Position numbers and translations under genes: made by a program. The notes beneath the pieces were generated by a model that made no database searches, was not told the origin of the DNA, and was given only the letters and a program-made list of their open reading frames with translations. Shown one piece after another: positions 55,663 to 64,000 of a stretch of 64,000 nt of DNA (positions within the stretch are counted from its first letter, which is position 1; every line of letters begins with the position of its first letter). Source of the stretch: Aurantiochytrium sp. KH105 (Eukaryota; Sar; Bigyra; Thraustochytrida; Thraustochytriidae); contig BGKB01000015.1 in assembly GCA_003116975.1 (NCBI GenBank), forward strand, positions 1 to 64,000, read 5' to 3'.

Positions 55663-58437
55663 ATGACAAGGTGCAGTGGTCGAAGACGTAGCAGCTGGAG
55701 TGGCGCCTGGGTCCTCCTTATCGTGGCAACGACTATTCTTGCTTCTTGCGCGCGAGCCGTGGAAATCGAAGTCCGTGCAGGCGTTTCCGGTAGCTCCAAA
55801 AGCGACCTCGATGACGAAGAGCTCACGCTTTGGGAAGCCGCGACAGAATGTTTTGGCGAATCGAGCACGACGACCTGGACTACCTTTTCTGCCACCTCGA
55901 GTAGGTTCACCTTTTCCGAACTCGAATTCGACATTACAAACCTTGAAGACGCCGACTACGACAGACTATGCCGCTGCGTTCGTAGTGAGGCTAGCTATGC
56001 AGACGTCACGGTCACCGATGTCTCAATTTACGCCAAAAACAAGAAAGTGCACGACTGGAGCGCGCCCACAAGTCCGAATATCGTTCTCGCTCTTGCGGAC
56101 GATCTTGGCTGGGCCGACGTTGGATGGCACGAGTACAAAGAGTCTGGGCTTGATAGTGCGACCCCCTTTCTCGACACACTTGTCTCAGACAGCGTACGCG
56201 TCGAGCGCATGTATACGGCGCCGGTGTGTAGTCCGTCCCGAGCACAGCTCTGGACAGGGCGGTTCTTTTACCGGACGGGCCATGGCCCGGCCGTGACCAC
56301 GGGAGGCTTTTATGGCCTTTCCGGTCGCGAAACGACGCTCGCCGAGATCCTCAAGGGCAACGGATATCACACGGCGCTAATTGGAAAGTGGCATCTGGGC
56401 TACCAGGACGAGCGTCTGTGGCCTACGTTTCGAGGGTTCGACAACCATATCGGGCCTTTTTCGATCGATTACGAGTCGCGACTCAAAACCAAATCCCTCG
56501 AAGGCACCAACCCAGCCTTTGATCTGACGCAATCCCAAATCGCAGACATGATCTCGCTGCACAATGCGTCAATCAAGCTCGAGAAAACCAGCTTTGCAGG
56601 CGAGTTACCGCCCGTGTACGACACGGATGACTCGAACGGCGAATACGAAACGATGCACGGGACTGACATTATCAAGTACGAGGCTGAACGCTATGTACAC
56701 GTGTACTATGCGTCCGAGGTTCGCGCCAAACCGCTCTTTTTGAACGTTGCCTTTCGCGCCCCACACACACCCTTGACAGCACCCACGCGCTATAGCAGTG
56801 ACAGCACGTTGCGCAAGCTCTTCAAGAAAGCAGGGTCAAACGAGCGTCTCGAGTACTTGCGCATGGTTCACGCGCTTGATGTGGCCATCGAACACGTTGT
56901 CACTGCTTTGGAAGAAGAGTACGCTTGGCACGATACGGTTTTTATCTTCACCTCGGACAATGGTGGTCTTTCGACGGACGCAGGGGGCGCAAGCAATTAC
57001 CCCTTGAACGGTCAAAAGAACAACGTCTGGGAAGGCGGCACGCGTGTCGCGACGCTCGTGCACGGCACGACTTCCGATCTCGCAGCTCTCGATGCCTCCG
57101 TGCGTGGTACTGCGAATGAGCAGTTTTTCCATTTTGTGGATCTTTTGCCGACGATCGCGACAGGAATTGCAGGCATTGCCGAAAAGAACTTTGCCAACGC
57201 CTGGAAGTGCGACGCGTGTTTGGCCCATAATGATAATGTCATTGACGGCGAAAACCGCTGGGAGGCCATTAGCACGGGCACTGTTGATGTAGAGCCTGTG
57301 CTGCACGCGGTCTCGGTCGTGACCGAAGAGCAGGCCGATTTGATGGAGGACCTTGACTTGCTCAAAACCTTTGTCCCACGCAATGTTTGGGACCCGACAC
57401 AATACGACGGGACAGGGCTGGCATCTTATGTGGACAGTAACAGCGCGAGTTCGAACTGGTGGTCAAACTTCCAGGAGCAAATTGTGCGCCATGGCGGCGG
57501 TGCTGTCATGTATGGTTCATACAAGCTTGCGATCGGGTACTCGAATCCAGGCAAGTCTGACTTCCCGTGGGAAATGGTAACGTCGAATTACTACACAAAG
57601 TACACGAAGACCAACAATAACAATCCCGTGGCGATCGACTTCGATCTCGACGGTGACTTTCCACGTGGACACGAAAACCTTTACTTTCTCTTCAATCTGG
57701 AGGACGACCCGTCCGAGACGAAAAATCTGTTGGTGAAAAAGTATCGCACAGAAGAGATTGAGATCCTCGTTCGCAAAATGATCTCGTTCTACATAAAGAC
57801 GCAGAGCGCAGAAGAGTCGGTGACGGACAATTATCTTCGTATGGGCCACACCTTTGACCCTGCCGAGCTCTTGGTAGGTCTCGAGTACGGTATTCACTTT
57901 AAGCCGTTTTGCGACAAGAGCGAGCGGTGCTTTTACGACCTAGACGTGACTTCAAGCTCGCTCAAGACCTCGTTCAAGCTGACCCCAGCGCCAACATCCA
58001 GTCCGACGGAGGCCCCTGTTGTGACGCCAACCAAAAAGCCGACCCCCCAACCAACCCCACTAGCAACAACCGCGGAGTCTACGCTTTCGAACAGCGACAA
58101 GAACGCCGCTGACAAACTCCGGTCATTGCCTAATTGGGGTCCCTTTCCCAATTCGTGTTCCGCGTATCTATACTATGACACCACGCTTTCGTCTGCGGCA
58201 GACGTGGCGCTGATAAAATCGAAGGTGTTCAAGACCAAGTTGAGTAAATGGGTGCGAAAGTGTTGGCGCTTCTGCAGTAATGAAGGCGCAGACTGCAATG
58301 CCTTTCGAGCTGAGCAGGTCTCGAGCCAGCGCATACGGTGTTCTCTCTACAGCGCAAGATCATCGATTCTCAAAACAAAGAAGAATGATAGCAACGCGAA
58401 TGTGGCAGTGCTTAGTGACGCTTGCTTTTCTTCGTAA
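55663..58437 (+). CDS. Secreted sulfatase (arylsulfatase family) with a PAN-like C-terminal module
   Basis: 924 residues from the ATG at 55663; the frame extends to a GTG at 55534 but this ATG gives a textbook signal peptide (WVLLIVATTILASCARA). A region of unknown type (about 25-135, two Cys near its end) precedes the sulfatase domain (about 140-740). Visible active-site elements: metal-binding ALADDLGW; the formylglycine motif CSPSRAQLWTGR, where the first Cys would be modified; GKWHLGY; a His in FRAPHTPLTAP; and FTSDNGG. All are present, so it should be active on sulfate esters outside the cell or in lysosomes/vacuoles. A Pro/Thr-rich linker (PTSSPTEAPVVTPTKKPTPQ) leads to a ~95-residue C-terminal module whose Cys spacing (CWRFCSNEGADCNAF, then CSLYS) resembles a PAN/apple carbohydrate- or protein-binding domain. 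Likely acts on sulfated polysaccharides. Confidence 0.9.
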   Translation: MTRCSGRRRSSWSGAWVLLIVATTILASCARAVEIEVRAGVSGSSKSDLDDEELTLWEAATECFGESSTTTWTTFSATSSRFTFSELEFDITNLEDADYDRLCRCVRSEASYADVTVTDVSIYAKNKKVHDWSAPTSPNIVLALADDLGWADVGWHEYKESGLDSATPFLDTLVSDSVRVERMYTAPVCSPSRAQLWTGRFFYRTGHGPAVTTGGFYGLSGRETTLAEILKGNGYHTALIGKWHLGYQDERLWPTFRGFDNHIGPFSIDYESRLKTKSLEGTNPAFDLTQSQIADMISLHNASIKLEKTSFAGELPPVYDTDDSNGEYETMHGTDIIKYEAERYVHVYYASEVRAKPLFLNVAFRAPHTPLTAPTRYSSDSTLRKLFKKAGSNERLEYLRMVHALDVAIEHVVTALEEEYAWHDTVFIFTSDNGGLSTDAGGASNYPLNGQKNNVWEGGTRVATLVHGTTSDLAALDASVRGTANEQFFHFVDLLPTIATGIAGIAEKNFANAWKCDACLAHNDNVIDGENRWEAISTGTVDVEPVLHAVSVVTEEQADLMEDLDLLKTFVPRNVWDPTQYDGTGLASYVDSNSASSNWWSNFQEQIVRHGGGAVMYGSYKLAIGYSNPGKSDFPWEMVTSNYYTKYTKTNNNNPVAIDFDLDGDFPRGHENLYFLFNLEDDPSETKNLLVKKYRTEEIEILVRKMISFYIKTQSAEESVTDNYLRMGHTFDPAELLVGLEYGIHFKPFCDKSERCFYDLDVTSSSLKTSFKLTPAPTSSPTEAPVVTPTKKPTPQPTPLATTAESTLSNSDKNAADKLRSLPNWGPFPNSCSAYLYYDTTLSSAADVALIKSKVFKTKLSKWVRKCWRFCSNEGADCNAFRAEQVSSQRIRCSLYSARSSILKTKKNDSNANVAVLSDACFSS

Positions 58438-59098
58438 ATTTAGACGGGTGAGAACCTACAACCAAAAACGTATGAAATGTAACTTATGAGCTTACTTTTT
58501 GTCTCTCAAATGAAGAACGAAGCTGGTGCATAATTTCAAGAGCGAAAAAGTGAAAGGCTTTGATCTCTTTTCTTTCGCGATTTTTAGAATCTTCTTGCAG
58601 ATAAGGAAGCAATTGGCGTACATCCAGCGACACCCATGGAATGACGCAGGCTTCGACCCAGCGATACCCATGGATTAATGCAGATTTCGATCGAGCGCCA
58701 CTCATGGGATGAGACAAATTTCGATCCAGCGCCACTCACGAGATGACGCAGATTTCGATCCAGCGCCACTTATGGAACAACGCAGATTTCGATCGAGCGC
58801 CACTCATGGAACGACGCAGATTTCGATCCAGCAATGGAACGACGCAGATTTCGAAAAGCAATTCGCGTACATCCAGCGACACCCTTGGAATGATGCAGGC
58901 TTCGATCCAACGTCGCCAAGGATATGACGCATTTTTCGAAAGGCATAGCAGCCATCGTGCCCTCACAATTGCTGGAAGACTTGATTTTGTATCTGAAAGT
59001 AATCATTTATTCATTTATATGTGGCAACGCAACACAAAGAGTTCCCGATTCGGGCGCGATAGTGGGGAAGTCTCTTTGGTGGGGTGGCTAATCTCTGA
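58438..59098. other. Convergent 3' region holding a 34-base minisatellite
   Basis: Lies between the sulfatase stop and the stop of the PH-domain gene. About half of it is the minisatellite at 58615-58925. The flanks are AT-richer and carry no ORF of interest. Confidence 0.6.
58615..58925. repeat. 34-base minisatellite, about nine units
   Basis: Unit about GACGCAGATTTCGATCCAGC + GCCACTCATGGAAC. The GATTTCG core (variants ggcttcg, aatttcg) recurs at 58649, 58683, 58717, 58751, 58785 and 58819 with an exact 34-base step, then 58847 (a 6-base deletion). A higher-order feature is an outer variant, GCAATT(C/G)GCGTACATCCAG, that starts near 58609 and again near 58859, bracketing the array. Confidence 0.92.
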
Positions 59099-61342
59099 TT
59101 AGGAAAAGGCACGATTGTTTCGGCCAAGAAAGACATTGAGGATCTCCATGCAAAACTCCATCCAGACCTGCACAAGGACAAAGGAGCTCCAAAAGATGGA
59201 TGCAGGAGCCTCCGCGACGGCGGTGGCGGCCACGCGCGCGCGCGTGGCGACCTCGCGACGACGATGCGCATCTGTGCGACGCGCGTTCCGCTGGCGTAGC
59301 TTGAGCTCACGCTCGGCAGCGGCAAATTGCATCTCGTAGCCGCGAGAACTCAGGTTCGAGACCCAGAGATCCTTGGACGCGGGCGACTTGGCACGAAGCA
59401 CCAGCACGCGTCCGGCGGTGGTCTGCAACTTGAAGATGGATCCATCCTCTGGGCAGTCCGGCTCGAGAGAGACCTCGTCGAGGATGACAATCGTCGACGG
59501 GCGACTCGAGTCCTTGAGCGGGAACATGTACAGCACATTGTTGTGCACGACGGCCCAGCGCTTTTTCCACGGTCCTTGCGCATTGTCTGCAATGTGAATC
59601 CAGCCCTTGAGCACGCCCGAGGCGCCTGTATCGGCACTCGAGGTAAGCTTGGCGGCGCTCGTGCGAGAGCGCTGGGTTCCATTGCTGGTACCGGCGGTCG
59701 CGTTCTTTCCGCGCCCGGCGGTCTGCTGCATGGCCTCATCCTCGCCTTGGGTGCTCGAAGACGCCGAGCTCGGCGAGGAGGCGGCGGAGGAGCCTGCAAG
59801 GGATTGGCTGGAGACCAGGAACTCGTGGCAGACCACCTCGGCACGTTTGTCGTCCCCGCTGCCAAAGAAGCGAATGGGCGGCGACGATGTGTCGTCGCCC
59901 TTGTCATGCGTCGAGAGGCTTGCTTTCTCGGGACCTTTGTTCGTGGCCGTAGCAGCGGTAGATTGGTTTTCTGTATCTTGTACGACGGCGGGCGGACCCT
60001 TGGCGAATTGGACCCTGCGCGTGGTGGGGGACTCGGCCTCTTTGGGGGATTGGGCGCGACCGGACATGGGGATGGCCTCGGGGGCATCGTCCTCCTGCTC
60101 CTTTTGGTCACTTGAGACCTCGCTGTCGACCTCGATTGCCTTGGCAGGCGAGGTCGGGTCGGCGACAGCGGCAAAGCTGGGAGCATCGCTGGGCAGCACC
60201 GTGTGGGCATGTGAATCGGCAACGTCGGCAATGGTTGGGGCTTTGCCCTCGTCCGATGTGGTTTCCTCGTCGGTCTTGGCGGCGAGGGCAGCTGAGGCAC
60301 CGGGCGTGGGCGTTTCCGGGTCTACGACGTCAGCAAAGGAGGGCGGCTGCTGCGACGCGTCATCTGAGGCGGCCTCCTCTTCGTCGGACTTTCCGACGGC
60401 AGCGGCGAAAGTAGCGGAGGCGCCGGGCGTGGGTGTCTCCGGGTCCACGACGTCGGCAAAGGAGGGCGGCTGGTGCTGCTGCTGCTGCTGCTGCTGCGAC
60501 GCGTCGGCGCCTCCCGCACGCTCCGCGGCAGTTCCGTCCGCGTCGTTGTTGTTGTCGTCAGCGGCAACATGCGTGGGCGTGGCCGGGTCCGCGACGTCGG
60601 CAAAGCTCGGGGAGGCCGTCTCCGGGACGTGGCGGGCCCCGTCCGTGTCGACGACGGCCGGCGAGAGGGGCTTGAGTTCGGGCAGGTCGGCCGCGTCAGT
60701 ATCTGTGTTCGGGTCCGCGACGTCGGCAAAGGAAGGCACGGGAAGCCGGGTATCTTCCTGCTGCGCGTACTGCTGCATCTTGCTGTCACCGCTACCGCTG
60801 CCGGTGCCGGTGCCGACCCCGCCGCCGCTCGCGGCGGACTTGGGGCTGCTCTTGGCGCTTTCCGGCTGCTGATTCTCGGACGCGGGCGGCGTGGCGGGGG
60901 AGGCGCCGACGCCGCCCTGCTCGGCCTCGCGGTCTTCGCCGACCGTTGCGTCCGTTGGTGCCTTATCTTCGTGGCGCGGCCCTGCAGCCCCTTTTTGTTC
61001 TTTTTCTTTTCCTCCTTGCTGCTCCTGCTCCTGCTCCTGCTGCTGCTGCTTGGCCTTGGACGTGGGCGAGAGCAGCGCTCGCAGCGACCGCTTCTTCTTC
61101 TTCTTGTTCTTGCGCTTCTTCTTGCCGCCCTCGCCCTCCGCGTTCGCGTTGCTGTTCTCCGCGCCGCCGAGCGCCGCCTTGGCCGCCTTGAGCTGCTGCT
61201 GCTGGCCATGATCACCATCGCCGCCATCCTCTTCCTGCTGCGGCATCATCTCCTTGCGCGGCGCGCCCGCCGCCTCCGCCGCCGCCGCCACCGCCGCCGC
61301 GCCGCCGCCCGCGCCCGCGTCCGCCGCGCTCACGCCGCTCAT
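59099..61342 (-). CDS. PH-domain protein with six SFADV-type repeats and a hydrophobic C-terminal helix
   Basis: 747 residues from the ATG at 61342. The N-terminus is Ala/Gly- then Gln/Lys-rich, with a strongly basic patch (KKKRKNKKKKKRSLRALL, about 75-92). The middle (about 200-410) has six spaced copies of a short motif, SFADV(A/V)DP(E/A/N/T)TPT with two degenerate copies (TIADVADSHAHT, SFAAVADPTSPA), separated by acidic and Gln-rich spacers. A pleckstrin-homology domain occupies about 575-680 (LKGWIHI, then WKKRWAVVHNNVLYMF, then the invariant Trp in KDLWVSNL). PH domains bind phosphoinositides or partner proteins. A basic helix and a very hydrophobic stretch (SIFWSSFVLVQVWMEFCMEI) end the protein and could insert in a membrane. 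Function otherwise unknown; the repeats look like docking sites for a partner. Confidence 0.85.
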   Translation of the reverse strand: MSGVSAADAGAGGGAAAVAAAAEAAGAPRKEMMPQQEEDGGDGDHGQQQQLKAAKAALGGAENSNANAEGEGGKKKRKNKKKKKRSLRALLSPTSKAKQQQQEQEQEQQGGKEKEQKGAAGPRHEDKAPTDATVGEDREAEQGGVGASPATPPASENQQPESAKSSPKSAASGGGVGTGTGSGSGDSKMQQYAQQEDTRLPVPSFADVADPNTDTDAADLPELKPLSPAVVDTDGARHVPETASPSFADVADPATPTHVAADDNNNDADGTAAERAGGADASQQQQQQQHQPPSFADVVDPETPTPGASATFAAAVGKSDEEEAASDDASQQPPSFADVVDPETPTPGASAALAAKTDEETTSDEGKAPTIADVADSHAHTVLPSDAPSFAAVADPTSPAKAIEVDSEVSSDQKEQEDDAPEAIPMSGRAQSPKEAESPTTRRVQFAKGPPAVVQDTENQSTAATATNKGPEKASLSTHDKGDDTSSPPIRFFGSGDDKRAEVVCHEFLVSSQSLAGSSAASSPSSASSSTQGEDEAMQQTAGRGKNATAGTSNGTQRSRTSAAKLTSSADTGASGVLKGWIHIADNAQGPWKKRWAVVHNNVLYMFPLKDSSRPSTIVILDEVSLEPDCPEDGSIFKLQTTAGRVLVLRAKSPASKDLWVSNLSSRGYEMQFAAAERELKLRQRNARRTDAHRRREVATRARVAATAVAEAPASIFWSSFVLVQVWMEFCMEILNVFLGRNNRAFS

Positions 61343-61525
61343 GCTCGCCTCCTCGCCTCTGCGCTCCGGGTCTGCGCGCCGCGGCGNTCGCCTCTCCGAC
61401 TAACCGGCCTCCAGTATGCGTCGTAACTAACTTACTACTACGGCGCAGGATACGCCTCTCCGCTTCTTCTGGCTGTCTGTCTGCAGCCAGCAGCTGCAGC
61501 TGCTCGTCGCCCGCCGCAACCCGAT

Positions 61526-61570
61526 TTGAATTCGAATTCGAATTCGAATTTGAATTTTTGAATTTGAAGT
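61526..61570. repeat. Tandem GAATTC hexamers grading into GAATTT
   Basis: GAATTC occurs three to four times in direct succession, then GAATTTGAATTTTTGAATTTG. It is self-complementary throughout and AT-rich within a very GC-rich region. Confidence 0.85.
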
Positions 61571-63290
61571 TGAGTTTGATTTGAGTTCAAACTCCGCTTG
61601 GGCGAGCGAGCGGGCTCGCGCGGCGCGCTGCGACGAGCGAGCGCAGACCCGTTCCTCGCGCGCCTCGGCGCCGGCCGCGCTGCAGCTGCGCCTCGCGGCG
61701 AGACGGCTCGCGGGAAGCGCGCCGGTTTCGCGGTGCAGGCTTGCAGCAGGGGAAGGGAATCGAAGGGAATCGAAGGGAAAGAAAGGAGTGGAGGGAATGC
61801 AGATCAGCGCCGGGGTGGGTTCCTGAGCCCCTCGACCCCGCGCGTCGCGTCGCGTCGCTTCGTTTCGCTTGCGGCGACGGTGATCGGGCTCTGCCTGCCT
61901 GCCTGCCTGCGTACGCGCCCGGCTGTGCCGTCTGCTGCTGCTGCTGCTGCTGCGCGCGGCTCTCTGTCTTGCCTTGCAGGTCTGTCGCTAGCTGCGTGGC
62001 CAAGAGAGGGCGCGTAATGGGTGTCGCCTCCCTTGGCACGGGACCACGCCACGGGCCGTGACGTCGCGGCGCGTGGACGCACGCACGGACACCCGCCCGC
62101 GCTCTCCGGCGCCGTGCGCGCAGTGCAGCAGCAGACTGCGGCGATGGGCCGGCGAGCAAGCACGCAGCGCGCGGACCAAGCAAGCGAGCGAGGGCGCAAC
62201 GACGTGGAGCAAGGTGGCCGGGCTGGGACGCGCCATGCACAGCTGGGACGCGCGGTCGTGACCTCTGGCTGAAGATCTCCAACGCTCGCTAACGCAAGGT
62301 TGGTGGGTATAAGGGGTCACGTTGCCGCAGCTGCAGCAGCAGGGCTAACGGTCGCCCGGGCTCGGCTTCGCCTGCGTGCGTGCCTGTGGCATAGGCTTGA
62401 AGGCTCAAAAGGCCCCTCTCTTCTGCAGACGACCGCGCGGCAAAGCTCTCTCCGCTGCAGCTAGTATCATCTTGTCTTATCTCATCCCATCTCATTTCGT
62501 TCATCCGTCTTCGACTCGTCTCGTCTTCATCTCAGAGCACGACCATGAATCGCTCGTTGTTTACAAAACACGGATGACCAGCCTAGGGCCTTCCTTCGGG
62601 TCACTCCCGATGCCACGCCCACGGTCGAATCTTCGATCTCCAGATGTTGCCCCTCTTTTGCCCTCCCTGCTGCTGCTTCTCGCCAGCCACCAGCGGAGCA
62701 CATTCTGCAGCTGCCAAGCCTTCGTTCCCCTTCCTCCCGCTTTCTCACCACACCTACGCTATAACTCCTCCCCACCTCTTCGACTCCCTCCCGCCGCCGT
62801 CTCCGACTCCGGCCCGCGCATCCTGCTCGCCCCGCCTGCTCTCCTCTCCTCGCCTCGCCTCGCCCCGCCTCCTCCGATCCGGACCGTCTCTGGTCCGACC
62901 GGTCCCGCCTCCTCCCTGCCTCCTCCATGCTCGCCTCGCACGCCGCGGCCGCCGCCGATGACGCCGGTCGCGCCGTCTTCGCGCCGCGGCTGCGTCTGCG
63001 GCTGCTCTAGGAGCGCGGGGGAGAGAAATCCTGGCGCGGCGGGAGGATTGGAGAAGGCGAGGCGAGGCCGTGCGGGCGAGGACGGGGGCCTCGTGCGCGC
63101 ATGGGTGAAGGAAGGGGCGGATGGGAGGGAGGGATATGGGCCCCGCGGTTGCGAAAGCTGCCAGCCGATGCAAAGCACAGGAGAATGAAGCAGCGAGCCA
63201 AAGGCCGGAAAGGAGGAGACCGGCAAGTGCGACGACTTTTGCGGCGACCACGGCAGCCTGGCTGGCGGGCAGGCAGAACGGGAAAGCAAG

Positions 63291-63318
63291 CGGCAGGCAG
63301 GCAGGCAGGCAGGCAGGG
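63291..63318. repeat. GGCA tetranucleotide repeat
   Basis: Seven consecutive GGCA units in CG-rich spacer upstream of the last gene. Confidence 0.85.
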
Positions 63319-63540
63319 ACGGCTTGCCGCCCGCCAGCCCGCCAGCGCGGGGCGCCGCCACGCCCACGCCCGCCCGTGCAGATCGGGGCGGCCAGCTGGC
63401 TGTTGCAGAAACCCAAGTCCCAAGACTCTGAATAGAGCTCGCGTGCGCGCGCGTGAGCGCACATTCGAGGCGAGCGGGATCTCCTGCCCGCGGCACGCGG
63501 GCGCGCGGGCGCGCGGGGCGCCTCGGGCCTGCCAGCGCGC

Positions 63541-63568
63541 GGCGAGGCGAGGCGAGGCGAGGCGAGGC
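63541..63568. repeat. GGCGA pentanucleotide repeat
   Basis: More than five consecutive GGCGA units about 190 bases upstream of the last gene's start codon. Confidence 0.85.
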
Positions 63569-63755
63569 GTGACTGATCATCAGCCAGGTGAGGCAGCTTT
63601 TGTCGGCAGGCGCGAGGCGCGTGCACACAACAACAAAAGTAAAGCAAGCTGCTCTGAGATCGCAAAGTCTGAAGCCCAAGCAGCAACAGCAACAGCAGCA
63701 GCAGCAGCAGCTACGCGCGCGCGGCAGGGCGGCAGCAGCAGCAGCGCCATCCGCC

Positions 63756-64000
63756 ATGGTCTCGGCGCGGGGCGGCGGCCCGGACGATGACCTTTGCGGC
63801 GTCTTACACGAGCTTCAAGAGGTCGTGAGGCTGCAGCAGCGCGCGCTGCCGCGACTCGAACGCCACATTGTGCGCTCTTGCGAAAACTTGTACAACCTGC
63901 ACCTGGCCATGGGATTTGTCGTGCTCCTGAGCGAAGCGTTGCTGTACGACGGCGAGGCATCAGTCACCTCGCGTCTCGTAGTCATGGTGGTCTGTATGGT
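63756..64000 (+). CDS. Start of an unidentified membrane protein (3' truncated by window end)
   Basis: ATG at 63756 in a strong context (CGCCATGG) opens a frame that stays free of stops to the window end (81 full codons). The first ~50 residues are helical and charged (LHELQEVVRLQQRALPRLER); they are followed by a hydrophobic segment (LHLAMGFVVLLSEALLY, about 50-66) and the start of a second (RLVVMVVCMV) at the end. Base composition drops from the CG-rich spacer to coding-like at the ATG. Not recognisable to family from this much. Probably a polytopic membrane protein. Confidence 0.6.
   Translation, partial: MVSARGGGPDDDLCGVLHELQEVVRLQQRALPRLERHIVRSCENLYNLHLAMGFVVLLSEALLYDGEASVTSRLVVMVVCM

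Larger units (their letters stand above)
61343..63755. other. Divergent intergenic region, GC-rich and repeat-dense
   Basis: About 2.4 kb between the PH-domain gene (minus) and a plus-strand gene at 63756. It contains one ambiguous base (61387), a GAATTC array (61526-61570), GGGAATCGAA repeats (61752-61780), CTG (61931-61953), GGCA (63291-63318) and GGCGA (63541-63568) runs. Long ORFs on both strands are Ala/Arg/Pro-rich by-products of composition. I see no supported gene. Confidence 0.5.

Noticed and set aside
60473-61426. Plus-strand ORFs of 317 and 421 residues across the PH-domain gene
   Set aside because: Antisense to a gene with a clear PH domain; Leu/Arg/Ser-rich content comes from Gln/Ala/Asp codons read in reverse, and one ORF crosses the ambiguous base.
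62376-63757. Long ORFs on both strands upstream of the last gene
   Set aside because: Pro/Ser/Arg-rich low complexity in several frames with repeats inside; no motifs.
1-64000. CRISPR arrays, bacterial operons, prophage or insertion sequences
   Set aside because: No spaced palindromic repeat arrays, no transposase or integrase motifs, and the gene content is eukaryotic; the repeats seen are micro- and minisatellites or gene duplications.

Overview
The window looks like nuclear DNA of an intron-poor, GC-rich protist. A marine stramenopile of the labyrinthulomycete/thraustochytrid type is my best guess. The reasons are very long uninterrupted ORFs (a 10.5-kb TOR gene), the standard code, a eukaryote-only gene set (TOR, CAF1, importin, COX15, TTL, NIPA), large surface proteins joining beta-helix repeats to a multi-TM domain, and intergenic DNA full of microsatellites. 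The organism is inferred, not shown.

Layout. 1-11973: two tandem, same-strand copies of a giant surface receptor-like gene; the first is cut by the window edge, and base 1 aligns to base 7321 of the second. 12914-14418: a PlsC-family acyltransferase whose start codon lies in a small upstream exon. 14995-17724 (minus): a CHAT-domain protease-like protein with a very large insert between its His and Cys. 19464-21030 (minus): the CAF1/POP2 deadenylase, also with a tiny first exon. 23349-24626: COX15. 24984-27155: a methylthioribose-kinase-like domain fused to a DUF2064/TIGR04282 transferase domain. 27782-30178: an unrecognised coiled-coil protein. 30805-33486 (minus) and 34824-45290 (plus): an importin-9-like karyopherin and TOR kinase, divergently arranged. 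45498-47303 (minus): a membrane-anchored TTL-family ligase. 47902-48957 (minus): a NIPA-type magnesium transporter. 49825-51303 (minus): an arsenite methyltransferase with a Cys-Cys repeat leader. 51953-53419 (minus): a coiled-coil protein. 55663-58437: a secreted sulfatase. 59099-61342 (minus): a PH-domain protein with six copies of an SFADV-type motif. 63756-64000: the start of a further membrane protein running off the end.

How the genes relate. Most are unlinked housekeeping genes, as expected in a eukaryote. The most interesting functional pairing is the ArsM gene and the kinase-DUF2064 fusion. ArsM makes dimethylarsenic. In bacteria TIGR04282 proteins are associated with the radical-SAM family that includes ArsS, and 5-deoxy-5-dimethylarsinoyl-ribose is a structural analogue of methylthioribose. 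The fusion is therefore a candidate missing step of arsenosugar/arsenolipid synthesis; this is a hypothesis.

Two introns could be rebuilt (12973-13631 plus; 20875-21019 minus). Both have GTACGT donors, CTAAC/TACTAAC branch-like sites and phase 2, and each places the first ATG in a short exon. This is a useful rule for finding true starts in this genome. One ambiguous base (n) is present at 61387.
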